Below, in pieces: positions 32,730 through 42,834 of a stretch of 64,000 nt of DNA (position 1 is the first letter of the stretch; every line of letters starts with the position of its first letter). The position numbers and the translations under genes were made by a program. The notes under the pieces are model-generated. The model made no database searches and had not been told where the DNA came from. It saw only the letters and a list, made by a program, of their open reading frames with translations. Source of the DNA: JAAFJM01 sp964529175 (GTDB lineage Bacteria > Bacteroidota > Bacteroidia > UKL13-3); NCBI GenBank assembly GCA_964529175.1, contig CAZGVO010000001.1, positions 372,001-436,000 of the forward strand, given 5' to 3'.

Positions 32730-34403
32730 ATGTCAGATAATAAAATTATATTTTCAATGGCGGGTGTTAGCAAAACACATCCTCCTCAAAAACAAGTACT
32801 TAAAAACATTTACCTTTCGTTTTTCTATGGTGCCAAAATTGGTGTTTTAGGTTTAAATGGTTCGGGTAAATCAAGTTTATTAAAAATTATTGCTGGAATT
32901 GATAAAAGTTTCCAAGGTGAAGTAGTTTTTGATAAAGATTATAAAATTGGTTTTTTAGAGCAAGAGCCAACTTTAGACGAAACCAAAACCGTAGTAGAAT
33001 GTGTTAAAGAGGGTGTAAAACACATAACTGATTTATTAGAAGAGTTTGAAGAAATTAACAACAAACTAGCCGACCCAAATTTGGATGGTGATGAAATGAT
33101 GAAAATTTTGGATAGACAAGCTACCGTAATGGAATTATTAGACCAAAACGATGCTTGGGAATTAGATAATAAATTGGAAAAAGCAATGGATGCATTGCGT
33201 TGCCCAGAGCCAGACCAAATGGTTAATGTGCTTTCAGGCGGTGAGCGCAGACGTGTGGCTTTATGCCGTTTATTATTAAGCAATCCTGATATTTTATTAT
33301 TAGATGAGCCTACCAATCACTTAGATGCCGAAAGTGTTGATTGGTTAGAGCAATATTTGAAAAATTTCCCTGGAACTGTAATTGCGGTAACGCATGATAG
33401 GTATTTCTTAGATAACGTAGCTGGCTGGATTTTAGAGTTAGACCGTGGCGAAGGAATTCCATGGAAAGGAAATTACAGCAGCTGGTTAGAACAAAAAGCT
33501 AATAGATTAAAAGCTGAAGAAAAAGCTGAAGGCAAGCGCGCAAAGGCTTTAGAGCGTGAGTTAGATTGGGTTCGTCAAGGTGCTAAAGGTCGTCAAACTA
33601 AGCAAAAAGCGCGTTTGAATGCTTACGACAGAATGTTGAGCGAAGACCAAAAAGAAAAAGAACAAACATTAGAATTATTTATTCCTCCTGGACCTCGTTT
33701 AGGCGATGTAGTTATAGAAGCGCAAGGTGTAAGCAAATCGTATGGACATAAATTACTATACGAAAACTTAAACTTTAGTTTGCCTAAAGGCGGTGTAGTT
33801 GGTATTATTGGTCCAAATGGTGTAGGTAAAACTACTTTATTCCGCATGATGATGGGCTTGGAACAACCTGATAGCGGCACCTTTAAAGTGGGCGAAACTG
33901 TTAAAACAGCTTACGTTGACCAAAGCCACAAAGATTTATTACCTGAAAAAACTGTATTTGAAGTAATAAGTGGTGGCACTGAAACTATTTTAGTTGGAAC
34001 CCAACAAGTAAATGCAAGAGCTTATGTTTCTAAATTTAATTTTGGTGGCAGCGATCAAGGTAAAAAAGTAGGTGTACTATCTGGTGGAGAGCGTAACCGC
34101 GTTCATTTAGCAATTACCTTAAAAGAAGGTGGAAACGTACTTTTGTTAGATGAGCCAACCAATGATATTGACGTAAACACATTGCGTGCATTAGAAGAAG
34201 CTATTGAAAACTTTGCTGGTTGTGTGGTTGTTATTTCCCACGATAGATGGTTTATCAATCGTATTGCAACGCATATTTTAGCTTTTGAAGGAAACTCGCA
34301 AGTGTATTTCTTTGAAGGTGATTACAGTGCTTACGAAGAAAACAAAAAACAACGCTTAGGTGATTCTGCTCCGCATAGAGTTAGGTTTAAAAATATAAAC
34401 TAG
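32730..34403 (+). CDS. ettA: ABC-F ATPase, EttA-like energy-dependent translational throttle
   Basis: This 557-aa soluble protein has two ABC domains and no membrane part. The first has Walker A GLNGSGKSS and signature LSGGERRRVAL; the second has GPNGVGKTT and LSGGERNRVHL. The Walker B motifs are LLLDEPTNHLDAESV and LLLDEPTNDIDVN. The linker of charged helices (ERELDWVRQGAKGRQTKQKA) is the P-site tRNA interaction motif region. Length and linker match EttA, which binds the ribosomal E site and gates the first peptide bond according to ATP. It is a single-gene unit followed by a terminator. Confidence 0.92.
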   Translation: MSDNKIIFSMAGVSKTHPPQKQVLKNIYLSFFYGAKIGVLGLNGSGKSSLLKIIAGIDKSFQGEVVFDKDYKIGFLEQEPTLDETKTVVECVKEGVKHITDLLEEFEEINNKLADPNLDGDEMMKILDRQATVMELLDQNDAWELDNKLEKAMDALRCPEPDQMVNVLSGGERRRVALCRLLLSNPDILLLDEPTNHLDAESVDWLEQYLKNFPGTVIAVTHDRYFLDNVAGWILELDRGEGIPWKGNYSSWLEQKANRLKAEEKAEGKRAKALERELDWVRQGAKGRQTKQKARLNAYDRMLSEDQKEKEQTLELFIPPGPRLGDVVIEAQGVSKSYGHKLLYENLNFSLPKGGVVGIIGPNGVGKTTLFRMMMGLEQPDSGTFKVGETVKTAYVDQSHKDLLPEKTVFEVISGGTETILVGTQQVNARAYVSKFNFGGSDQGKKVGVLSGGERNRVHLAITLKEGGNVLLLDEPTNDIDVNTLRALEEAIENFAGCVVVISHDRWFINRIATHILAFEGNSQVYFFEGDYSAYEENKKQRLGDSAPHRVRFKNIN

Positions 34404-34421
34404 GTTCAAAAAATAAAATTT

Positions 34422-34453
34422 AAAGCCTTACCAATATTTGGTAAGGCTTTTTT
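34422..34453 (+). terminator. Intrinsic terminator after ettA
   Basis: AAAGCCTTACC pairs with GGTAAGGCTTT (11 bp, 7-nt loop), followed by T residues. It is 18 nt after the ettA stop. Confidence 0.85.
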
Positions 34454-34498
34454 ATTGCTTCCATTTGAAAAAGCCAAGTATTTTCATAAAATTGTTTG

Positions 34499-35398
34499 AT
34501 GAAATTTCCCCTAAAATTTTTGTCTTTCGTTTTACTGTTTTGTTTAAAATCTTTTTGTTTTGGGCAAACTTTTATAGAAGGAAGTACCCAAGATGAACAA
34601 TTTAAACCATTGCCATTTGTAAGTTTTTATTACAAACAGCAGTTTGTTGGCATGTCTAACGAGTTAGGACAGTTTAAAATAGCAATTATTGATTCATTAC
34701 CATTTGATACTTTGCATAGCAACTACCTTGGATATTTAAAGTCTTTCATAAATGTTTCTGATTATTTGTTAACGAACCAGAAAGAAATAATATTACGATT
34801 ACCAACAGCTAGCTTAAGAAAACCTAAACCCAAGTATAAGTTTATAAAAACAAAATTTGCTGGAGCAGAAACCGATATTTCAAAAGATATTTACTTTAAA
34901 AGTCCAAGTTCTATTGTGGGATTATATTTGAAAAACCATTTTCCAAAAGAAGCATTTTTAAAAAATGTTCAATTTTATATTACCAATAATGGATTTACTG
35001 AAACAAAATTTAGAATTCATGTTTATGAAGCCAATACAGATGGAATGCCTATAAAAGAATTATTAGATAGTAATTATTTTGCCAATGCCATTGATGGCGG
35101 AAACGAATGGGTTTCGGTTGATTTATCTGCCGAAAAAATTCAATTTCCAACCAACGGCCTTGTTATTGGAATGGAATGGCTTATTAATGAGAAAAAACTA
35201 GACGTAACTTATGTCTTAGACTCACAAAGAAATGCGTTAGTTGGGCCATGTTTGGGAGGAACTTGGGAATTTAACGAACAGTTAGAAGTACATACTAATG
35301 GTTATAACAAATGGTTTAAAGCTTGGCAACCCGCAGATATAGAGCTATTAAAACACCTGAACCCAATGATTAAAGCAGAGTTTTACTTATTGCAATAG
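34499..35398 (+). CDS. Secreted protein with carboxypeptidase-like regulatory domain, function unknown
   Basis: This 299-aa protein has a signal peptide (FLSFVLLFCLKSFCFGQ) and an N-terminal CarboxypepD_reg-like beta-sandwich (FIEGSTQDEQFKPLPFVSF; GMSNELGQFKIAI). Such domains are common on Bacteroidota envelope proteins. The C-terminal 200 residues contain WVSVDLSAEKIQFP and LVIGMEWLI, seen in several secreted proteins of the phylum whose function I do not know. No lipobox and no T9SS tail. The ATG at 34499 directly follows a TTG in the same frame. The gene ends 1 nt before the convergent T9SS gene end. Confidence 0.65.
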   Translation: MKFPLKFLSFVLLFCLKSFCFGQTFIEGSTQDEQFKPLPFVSFYYKQQFVGMSNELGQFKIAIIDSLPFDTLHSNYLGYLKSFINVSDYLLTNQKEIILRLPTASLRKPKPKYKFIKTKFAGAETDISKDIYFKSPSSIVGLYLKNHFPKEAFLKNVQFYITNNGFTETKFRIHVYEANTDGMPIKELLDSNYFANAIDGGNEWVSVDLSAEKIQFPTNGLVIGMEWLINEKKLDVTYVLDSQRNALVGPCLGGTWEFNEQLEVHTNGYNKWFKAWQPADIELLKHLNPMIKAEFYLLQ

Positions 35399-35399
35399 A

Positions 35400-37400
35400 T
35401 TAATGTATTACAACAATTTTTTGCCTGTCCAAATTTTGATTATTTTCGGAAACTATGTAATAAATACCATCTTGTAAATTGCTCATTATTAATGTGTTGC
35501 CAATATTTTTAATATATTGAAAATGAGCTATTTCCTGACCCAATTGGTTAATAATTTTATAATTGCCTTCTTTTAAAAATTCAAGTGTAAAGTTACCGTT
35601 ATTAGGATTTGGATACACATTAACCTGATGGCTTATAACTTCGTTTAACGAATTACTTACAAAATTGATGGTATCAGTATAATTTTTACAATTATTACTA
35701 TCAGTAGCTATTACATGGTATTTGCCATTAACAGTAGCAAATAATGTAGCTGAATTTAATCCTGAAATTAATGCTCCATTGTTAAACCATTGATAACTTT
35801 TACCAATAGCAGGTTGAACGGTTAGTGTATTTCCACTTTGCATTAATTTTACTGGTTTTAATTGATTAATTTTTACCATAACAGCTTTAGGTTTACTGTT
35901 TACATGACCAAAACTTTGTTGCACATAAAATACTGAATCGTTGGTAAGATTAACAGTTAAATTATTTCCTTTAAAAACTAAAACAGTAGCTAGTGAGTCA
36001 GCAAACCAATTCACGTTAGTGCCTGTTGCTACGAGGCTTTTTGGTAAATTATCGTTACAAAATGCAGTAGCGCCAATAGTTGGTTCCGCAACCATAAAGT
36101 TTTTAAGTATGTAAACATCCGATTCGCCAACTACAGAAACTGTGTTTCCATCAATAGTATTAGTAGTTGTAGCTTGAAAATTTCCACCTAAATACCAATT
36201 TCCTTTTTTATCAATGGCTAAATCGTTGGCATAAGCCCAATCTTTTTGTCCTAAAGTTTTTATCCAATCAACAGTTCCATTTTTATTTGCACTTATATAA
36301 AGTGGATAGCGTTTATTGCTTACTCCATCTCCTCCTGATTTACCTCCTAGAGTAAATCCAAAACTATAATCGGCTATTATTGCAAGTTTTTCAGTATTGA
36401 TAAATTTAACTGAATTACCCGATGAATAAATGGTTGACGATTGCCTAGCCCAAAGTAAACTGCCGTCTTTATTGTACGAAGCCATAAAGAAATTTTCTTT
36501 GTTATTAGCATTTGCTAAAACAGTTGTCCCTATTTTCATTGGTTCGTAAAATTCGCCCACTATAACTACTTGATGACTATCGGAAACTGCTATATCCCAC
36601 ACATGTTGAATACCGGTTAAAGTTTCGTTTAAATAAGCTGCTTTTGCCCATTTGTAATTTCCATTTTTACCAAAGCAAGCAGTAATAATTCGCGCATCTT
36701 TTATGGTATCGTTGGCTATATAAACACTATTGTCGGAGTTTGTACATACATAAACCAAACTATCTTTTAAAGCAATTTTACCTATGCGCGAACTTAGGCT
36801 ATTGCTGCCTATAGGAATTACTTTTTTTGCTTTTAAACTTGAATCGAGTTTGGCTACATACATACCTGTGCCATTTAAATGTGGCATGGCTGGTAAACCA
36901 TCAAAACTAAAATTATATTGGCTAAATGAACCTCCAATCCACACATTTAATTCATTGTCAATTTCAATATTTGCCAATCGCGCATTCCAAGCTTGAATGG
37001 TTTTTTGAATAGCAAAAGTGCCATTGGGATTGATTTTATAAAGTGTTCCTGGCTTTTCAATAGCCATGTACACATATCCTAATTTATCAGCAGCTAATCC
37101 ACTTACTTGGTCTATTCCAGCTGGCACATCTACATTTAAAGCCCAAACAAATTTGCCTGCTTCTGTAAATTTTGCCACAAAATAATTGTACGAACTGCTA
37201 AAATTTATTTTTTCAAGTGTGGTGTCTCCTACAGTCATGTTAGCGCCCATGCGGCCTGCCACATATACATTATTTGAATCATCAGTTGCTACTCTATCTA
37301 AGTGCTCAAACTTAGTAGAACCAAAGTTTTTAAACCAATTGTTTTGCGCTGATAATTGAAAACTTATAGTTACAAATAAAAAAAGTAAAGTTTGTTTCAT
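35400..37400 (-). CDS. T9SS-secreted protein with beta-propeller-like repeats and sorting domain
   Basis: This 666-aa protein has a signal peptide (FLFVTISFQLSAQ), then about 420 residues of repeats. In these, YVAGRM, YVCTNS, VIVGEFYEP and WYLGGNFQ-type strands recur every 50-60 residues, as in SBBP/beta-propeller surface proteins. An Ig-like part follows (about 430-570; KSYQWFNNGALISGL). The C-terminal 75 residues begin NVYPNPNNGNFTLEFL, a type A sorting domain that sends the protein through the type IX system. The ending KIVVIH is the usual basic tail. The sorting domain is nearly identical to that of the next gene upstream. Confidence 0.85.
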   Translation of the reverse strand: MKQTLLFLFVTISFQLSAQNNWFKNFGSTKFEHLDRVATDDSNNVYVAGRMGANMTVGDTTLEKINFSSSYNYFVAKFTEAGKFVWALNVDVPAGIDQVSGLAADKLGYVYMAIEKPGTLYKINPNGTFAIQKTIQAWNARLANIEIDNELNVWIGGSFSQYNFSFDGLPAMPHLNGTGMYVAKLDSSLKAKKVIPIGSNSLSSRIGKIALKDSLVYVCTNSDNSVYIANDTIKDARIITACFGKNGNYKWAKAAYLNETLTGIQHVWDIAVSDSHQVVIVGEFYEPMKIGTTVLANANNKENFFMASYNKDGSLLWARQSSTIYSSGNSVKFINTEKLAIIADYSFGFTLGGKSGGDGVSNKRYPLYISANKNGTVDWIKTLGQKDWAYANDLAIDKKGNWYLGGNFQATTTNTIDGNTVSVVGESDVYILKNFMVAEPTIGATAFCNDNLPKSLVATGTNVNWFADSLATVLVFKGNNLTVNLTNDSVFYVQQSFGHVNSKPKAVMVKINQLKPVKLMQSGNTLTVQPAIGKSYQWFNNGALISGLNSATLFATVNGKYHVIATDSNNCKNYTDTINFVSNSLNEVISHQVNVYPNPNNGNFTLEFLKEGNYKIINQLGQEIAHFQYIKNIGNTLIMSNLQDGIYYIVSENNQNLDRQKIVVIH

Positions 37401-37471
37401 GATAAAATTATTGATGGCAATTTAACTGCTATTATTGGGCAATAGTGTAAAAAAATAAAGTTTTACAATTA

Positions 37472-40400
37472 TTAGTTGGTAACCACTATTTTTTGCCTAA
37501 TTAAATGGTTATTGCTTTTTGAAACAATATAATAAACACCACTTTTTAAATCACTTACAATGAAATTGTTATGGCTACTTGTTGCTTCGAAAAATGCCAC
37601 TTCCTGTCCCAATTGATTTATAATTTGGTAAATACCTTCTTGCAAAAATTCAATGGTAAAGTTGCCGTTATTAGGGTTTGGATAAACATTAACCATATTT
37701 GGCTTTTCCATATTTTGAACAGAAATGGTATTTACTAAAATACATGATGACGTATCTATACAACCATTTTGTTCAATAATAACAGCATAACTGCCATTTA
37801 TTTTGGCTGTAAATATTTGGTTTATTTCATTAAAAATAGGCGATTTTAAATTATTGCAATCAAGCCATTGGTAAGTGGCATTAATTAAATTTGCTGTTAG
37901 CTTTTCCTTATTTGTTGTTACTTGGGTATTTGGTAAAGGTTTTACTTGAACTGTTACCAAAGCTGTATCTGTGCAATTAAACTCATTTTTTCCAATTACT
38001 TGGTAGGTTTTGGTGCTGATAGGAAAAAATGGAATTCCGTTTTTTACAGAATCAGACCAAACTAAATTATTGGAGCCTAAAGCTGTTAGCGTAACCGGTG
38101 TGTTTTTACAAACCGAATTAGCACTGCTACTTGCACTTATTTTGGGTTTAGGATTTACTTTTACAAGAATGCTTGAAGTATCAGAACAGTTATTAGAATC
38201 TATAGTATAAGCAGTATAATACTTTGTTGAATCAGGCTTAAATGGTATATTGTTTTTTACATCATTTAAGAATAGAATATTATTGGTACCAGCAGCATTT
38301 AAAGTAATTTCATTACCCAAACACACTTCAGTGTTTGAAGCCGTTAAATTTATTTTGGGATTATCATTAACTTTTAATAGAACCAAAACTGAATCGGAAC
38401 AGCCAGCCTGATTATTGCCTTCAACTTTAAATTTTACAGGATAAATTCCAGCATTATCAAATTTAATAATGAAGGTATCGGCTAATAAAGTATCATTATT
38501 ATTTAACAGCCAAGTTCTTGTAAAATTAACCATATCAAGCTTGCTGGTATCAATTAATTCAAACAGATTATTATTTAAGCATTGGGTTAATACATTATGT
38601 GTAAAACCAATTTTAGGTGTTTGTACTACATTTATAAAAACACTTGCTTTTTCGCTTACATCGCAAGTGCTGTCTTTTACAAAATAGGTGGTAGATTGGA
38701 TTAAATTTGGGGTTGTAAATGTATTGCCAAAGGCAATAATAGAATCCGCTAACGAATCGGCATACCACCTTAAACTTCCATAACCATTTGCAAGCAAATA
38801 AGCTTTGGTTCCTTTACAAATGGCTGATTGGTTTATAATTAATGGGGCTGGTGGTAAATTACATTCATTACTACATACAAAAGCATATTGATTTTTAAAA
38901 GTCCAATTACCTAGTTGGCCAACATTGTTAATTCCAGAGGCGCAAAATTGATTTCTATTTGATTTTATAACCAAGCTGTAAAACGATCCTGCTTCTATAC
39001 ATACATAGTTTTTTTCGTTGTGATTTTGTTTTGGAACCCAACTAGCTGCACTTGAATCAGCATATTCTCCGTTATTATTAGCTCCCCAAAAAAACATGGC
39101 TCCATTGGCTTTTAACGCCATTGAAGTGGAACTTCCTGCTTTAATTTGCATCCAATTTTTTGAGTTTCCAACCTGAACTGGATAATATCTATTTAGCGAA
39201 TCGCCAATTCCTAATTGCCCATAAAAGTTATTTCCCCAAGCCCAAAGCGTTCCATTACTTTTTAAGGCCAATGTAAAAAAATCGCCAACATAAATGCCTA
39301 TCCAAGTGGTATCTCCGCCAATTCGGTAAGGAATATTTTGGTTATTAATTACACTATCGCCTAATTGTCCATAAAAATTATTCCCCCAAGCCCAAAGGGT
39401 TCCATCGGTTTTTAAAGCTAAACTATGAATATTGCCTGCTGCTATGGCCGCCCAATTGTCATCTGTTCCAACTTGAACAGGTTCGCTTTTTATGGCAGTT
39501 GTTCCATCGCCAAGCTCACCATAACTATTGTTTCCCCAAGCCCATAGCGTTCCATTACTTTTTATAGCTAAATTATGATGCTCGCCAACGGCAATATTTA
39601 TCCAATTGCTATCAAATCCAATTTGGTTAAATTTATAACTATTTAAAAATGAATTATTTCCAAGTTGACCATACGCATTATAACCTGTGCTCCAAATGGT
39701 TCCATTTACTTTTAAACCAATAGAATGAGCGCCTCCTAATGAAACAGCAACCCAATTACTATCGTTATTGGCTAATAAAGGTTTTAAAGAATTATTATTT
39801 GATGAAAAACCCAATTGGCCAAAGTTATTTTGCCCCCAAGCCCATAAATTGCCATTGGTTTTAACTCCAAATGAATGATTGCGGCCTCCAAATACATTTA
39901 ACCAAACATTTTCATTGCTAATTTTTGTTGGCAGTTCTTGATTTAAAAAATCTTCATTGCCAACTTGCCCATAACTGTTACTTCCCCAGCTGTAAAATGA
40001 ACCATTTACATCAACAGCCATACTATGTTCAAAACCAGCGCTTATTCCCACCCAATTTTTCTTTTCACCAATCAGGGTTGGAGCAGTAAAATTGGTATCG
40101 GCTATGGTGGCTAATTGATAAGCATTATTGCCACCCCAGCCCCAAAGGGTTCCATTACTTTTTAAAGCTAAACAATGGTATCTGCCAGCAGCCATATTTA
40201 CCCAATCGTTTTGTGAACCAACTTGCGTTGGTACTTGCTTAATTTGTTTATCGCCAACCCCTAGTTGACCACTTTCATTATAACCCCAAGCCCATAATGT
40301 TCCATTGCTTTTAAGTGCATAAAAACTTCCATAGCCTGCGGCAATATTTGTCCAATTTTTATTTACTCCAATTTGAATAGGCTTACTGCTATTTGATGAA

Positions 40401-41035
40401 CCAAATATATCCCAAAGGGAACCGTTTGATTTTAGGCCAATACATCCAACAGCATTTGCAGCTATACTTACCCAATTGCTATCTAAACCAACTTGAATAG
40501 GAATATTGGCATTAGCTGGCCCACCAAAACCATATTTAAAATTTATATTTAGGCCCCAAGCCCACAAAGTTCCATCTGCTTTGATGCCAAAATTGTAAAA
40601 TTCGCCTGCTGAAACGGTTACCCAATTACTATCTGTGCCAACAGGTGTGGGCACAATTTTATTATTATAATTACCAATACCCAATTGTCCATAATCGTTT
40701 TTACCCCAAGCCCAAAGGGTGCCATTGGTTTTTATGGCTAAGCTATGCCAATAACCTGCACTAGCCATTGCCCAATCATTATCGGCAGCTATTTGTATAG
40801 GTTTATATTTTTGAAAGGTGGTGCTATCGCCCAATTGCCCAAAGCTATTAAAACCCCAAGCCCAAAGTGTACCTTCTTTTATTTCGAATGAATGGTAAGA
40901 AACCGAGCTAGAGGTAACTCTTTGATAATTTGATTTATATACATTAATAGCCTTTGTGTTTCGCCTGCTTATTTGCCCAAAACTGCTCCATACATTCAGT
41001 AAAAATATAAACAAGTAAAGTAACTTTAGCTTCAT
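37472..41035 (-). CDS. Large T9SS-secreted RCC1-repeat protein with Ig-like modules
   Basis: This 1187-aa protein has a signal peptide (LLYLFIFLLNVWSSFGQ). Fourteen RCC1-type repeats then fill about residues 50-745, each with a core like GTLWAWGNNSYGQLGDG. Repeats 4 (GSLWDIFGSS) and 14 (NQFCASGINNVGQLG) are degenerate. Fourteen is twice the seven blades of an RCC1 propeller. Three or four Ig/PKD-like modules (about 750-1085) carry paired cysteines. The sorting domain starts at NVYPNPNNGNFTIEFLQEG. RCC1 propellers bind proteins; here the target is outside the cell, on the surface. It is probably a binding or structural surface protein. Confidence 0.88.
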   Translation of the reverse strand: MKLKLLYLFIFLLNVWSSFGQISRRNTKAINVYKSNYQRVTSSSVSYHSFEIKEGTLWAWGFNSFGQLGDSTTFQKYKPIQIAADNDWAMASAGYWHSLAIKTNGTLWAWGKNDYGQLGIGNYNNKIVPTPVGTDSNWVTVSAGEFYNFGIKADGTLWAWGLNINFKYGFGGPANANIPIQVGLDSNWVSIAANAVGCIGLKSNGSLWDIFGSSNSSKPIQIGVNKNWTNIAAGYGSFYALKSNGTLWAWGYNESGQLGVGDKQIKQVPTQVGSQNDWVNMAAGRYHCLALKSNGTLWGWGGNNAYQLATIADTNFTAPTLIGEKKNWVGISAGFEHSMAVDVNGSFYSWGSNSYGQVGNEDFLNQELPTKISNENVWLNVFGGRNHSFGVKTNGNLWAWGQNNFGQLGFSSNNNSLKPLLANNDSNWVAVSLGGAHSIGLKVNGTIWSTGYNAYGQLGNNSFLNSYKFNQIGFDSNWINIAVGEHHNLAIKSNGTLWAWGNNSYGELGDGTTAIKSEPVQVGTDDNWAAIAAGNIHSLALKTDGTLWAWGNNFYGQLGDSVINNQNIPYRIGGDTTWIGIYVGDFFTLALKSNGTLWAWGNNFYGQLGIGDSLNRYYPVQVGNSKNWMQIKAGSSTSMALKANGAMFFWGANNNGEYADSSAASWVPKQNHNEKNYVCIEAGSFYSLVIKSNRNQFCASGINNVGQLGNWTFKNQYAFVCSNECNLPPAPLIINQSAICKGTKAYLLANGYGSLRWYADSLADSIIAFGNTFTTPNLIQSTTYFVKDSTCDVSEKASVFINVVQTPKIGFTHNVLTQCLNNNLFELIDTSKLDMVNFTRTWLLNNNDTLLADTFIIKFDNAGIYPVKFKVEGNNQAGCSDSVLVLLKVNDNPKINLTASNTEVCLGNEITLNAAGTNNILFLNDVKNNIPFKPDSTKYYTAYTIDSNNCSDTSSILVKVNPKPKISASSSANSVCKNTPVTLTALGSNNLVWSDSVKNGIPFFPISTKTYQVIGKNEFNCTDTALVTVQVKPLPNTQVTTNKEKLTANLINATYQWLDCNNLKSPIFNEINQIFTAKINGSYAVIIEQNGCIDTSSCILVNTISVQNMEKPNMVNVYPNPNNGNFTIEFLQEGIYQIINQLGQEVAFFEATSSHNNFIVSDLKSGVYYIVSKSNNHLIRQKIVVTN

Positions 41036-41171
41036 AAATTATTAGGCAATTCCAAAAAACAAATTTGGATTATTTTAAGATAAAAAAAACTTTATTTAAT
41101 CTAAAACTATAACCACACCATTTTAGCAATTGTACCTAAGCCATATCAGTTAAATAGCTAGTGAGTTTATT

Positions 41172-41179
41172 TATATTTG
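41172..41179 (+). promoter_or_regulatory. Candidate -7 element for the methylmalonyl-CoA mutase gene
   Basis: TATATTTG fits the consensus exactly and is 19 nt upstream of the ATG. A TTG -33 box at normal spacing is not seen. Confidence 0.4.
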
Positions 41180-41197
41180 CCCAAATAACTAAATACA

Positions 41198-42757
41198 ATG
41201 GCCGAAAATAAATTTATAACTGATAGTGGAATAATAATTAACGATTTATACAAACCAGACAGCAATAATATCAATAATGAAATGCCTGGGCAGTTTCCAT
41301 ATACTCGTGGTGTGCAGCCTGATATGTATCGTGGAAGATTATGGACTATGCGCCAATATGCAGGTTTTTCAACTGCTGAGGAATCAAATAAACGTTATAA
41401 GTATTTATTAGCAAACGGAACCATGGGTCTTTCGGTTGCATTCGATTTACCAACTCAAATTGGTTATGATAGCGACCATGCAATGAGTGAAGGTGAAGTG
41501 GGTAAAGTAGGAGTAGCTATTGATAGTTTACGCGATATTGAAACTTTGTTTGATGGCATTAAACTGCAAGACATTACTACTAGTATGACTATCAATGCAA
41601 CAGCATCTACCTTACTTTCTTTTTATATTGCGTTAGCAAAAAAACAAGGTGCTGACATTAAAAAGATTTCGGGAACCATTCAAAACGATATTTTAAAAGA
41701 ATACGCAGCTAGGGGAACTTATATTTATCCGCCTAAGCCAAGTATGCGTATTATTACCGATATTTTTGAATACTGTAGTTTAGAAGTTCCAAAATGGAAT
41801 ACCATTTCGATTAGTGGTTATCATATTCGCGAGGCAGGAAGTACAGCAGTGCAAGAAATAGCATTTACCTTGGCAAATGCCAAAGCATACAGTGAAGCCG
41901 CAATTGCCAAAGGTTTAGATATAAATGTATTTGGACAACGTTTATCGTTTTTCTTTAATGCACATAATAACTTTTTTGAAGAAATAGCCAAGTTTAGAGC
42001 TGCACGTAGAATGTGGGCTAAAATAGCTAAAGATTTAGGCGCAACTAATCCAAAGGCAATGATGTTGCGTTTTCATACACAAACTGGTGGAAGTACTTTA
42101 ACTGCACAACAAGCTGAAAACAATATAGCAAGAGTTACTTTACAAGCTTTAGCAGCAGTAATGGGTGGAACTCAAAGTTTACATACCAATGGTTTTGATG
42201 AGGCATTAAATTTACCTACTGAAGCAGCAGCAAGAACAGCATTGCGTACGCAACAAATCATTGCATTTGAAAGTGGAGTTGTAGATACCGTTGACCCAAT
42301 GGGCGGTAGTTATTTTGTAGAAGAATTGACTAATCAAGTAGAAGCTGAAGCTTGGAAGTATATTGAAAAAATAGATGCGATGGGTGGAAGTGTAAGCGCT
42401 ATAGAAGAAGGTTACATGCAAAACGAAATTGCCACAGCTAGTTACAAATACCAAAAAGATATTGAAAGCCAAGAAAAAGTAATTGTGGGTGTAAATAAAT
42501 TTACGGTGGAAGAAGAAGTTGCTCCACCTTCGTTTAAAATTGATGACAATATTCGTGTTCAACAAACAGAAAAACTAAATAAGCTGAGAGCTGAAAGAGA
42601 TAATAATTTGGTAAAAACCAATATTGCTAAATTAGAACAAGCCGCTAAAGATGGAAGTAATGTAATGCCGCATATTATAGAAGCAGTTGAAAGTTTAGCT
42701 ACTTTAGGCGAAATAGCTGATACCTTTAGAGGTGTATTTGGCGAATACAAAGCATAG
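41198..42757 (+). CDS. Methylmalonyl-CoA mutase large subunit, catalytic domain only
   Basis: This 519-aa TIM-barrel enzyme uses adenosylcobalamin to interconvert methylmalonyl-CoA and succinyl-CoA. Family motifs are PYTRGVQPDMYRGRLWTMRQ followed by YAGFSTA, FDLPTQIGYDSDH, and ISGTIQNDILKEYAARGTYI, whose Tyr (in MYRG) and Arg (in AARG) fit mutase specificity for the carboxyl group rather than isobutyryl-CoA mutase. AHNNFFEEIAKFRAARRMWA and QTGGSTLTAQQ also match. It ends after about 520 residues, so the B12-binding domain is absent and must be a separate small protein encoded elsewhere. It is followed by a bidirectional terminator. Confidence 0.9.
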   Translation: MAENKFITDSGIIINDLYKPDSNNINNEMPGQFPYTRGVQPDMYRGRLWTMRQYAGFSTAEESNKRYKYLLANGTMGLSVAFDLPTQIGYDSDHAMSEGEVGKVGVAIDSLRDIETLFDGIKLQDITTSMTINATASTLLSFYIALAKKQGADIKKISGTIQNDILKEYAARGTYIYPPKPSMRIITDIFEYCSLEVPKWNTISISGYHIREAGSTAVQEIAFTLANAKAYSEAAIAKGLDINVFGQRLSFFFNAHNNFFEEIAKFRAARRMWAKIAKDLGATNPKAMMLRFHTQTGGSTLTAQQAENNIARVTLQALAAVMGGTQSLHTNGFDEALNLPTEAAARTALRTQQIIAFESGVVDTVDPMGGSYFVEELTNQVEAEAWKYIEKIDAMGGSVSAIEEGYMQNEIATASYKYQKDIESQEKVIVGVNKFTVEEEVAPPSFKIDDNIRVQQTEKLNKLRAERDNNLVKTNIAKLEQAAKDGSNVMPHIIEAVESLATLGEIADTFRGVFGEYKA

Positions 42758-42778
42758 TATATTTATTTTCAATACATT

Positions 42779-42815
42779 AAAAAAGCTGCTTTAATTTAAA
42801 TAAGGCAGCTTTTTT
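42779..42815. terminator. Bidirectional terminator between mutase and AraC-type genes
   Basis: AAAAAAGCTGC pairs with GCAGCTTTTTT around a 15-nt AT-rich interior that also pairs partly. It lies between convergent genes and has T-runs on both strands. Confidence 0.8.
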
Positions 42816-42834
42816 GTTAACCGTAAACTTGTTT

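Noticed and set aside
37472..41035. Tandem DNA repeats that might suggest a CRISPR-like or minisatellite array
   Set aside because: The periodicity comes from protein repeats of RCC1 type, about 50 codons each, in one intact frame.
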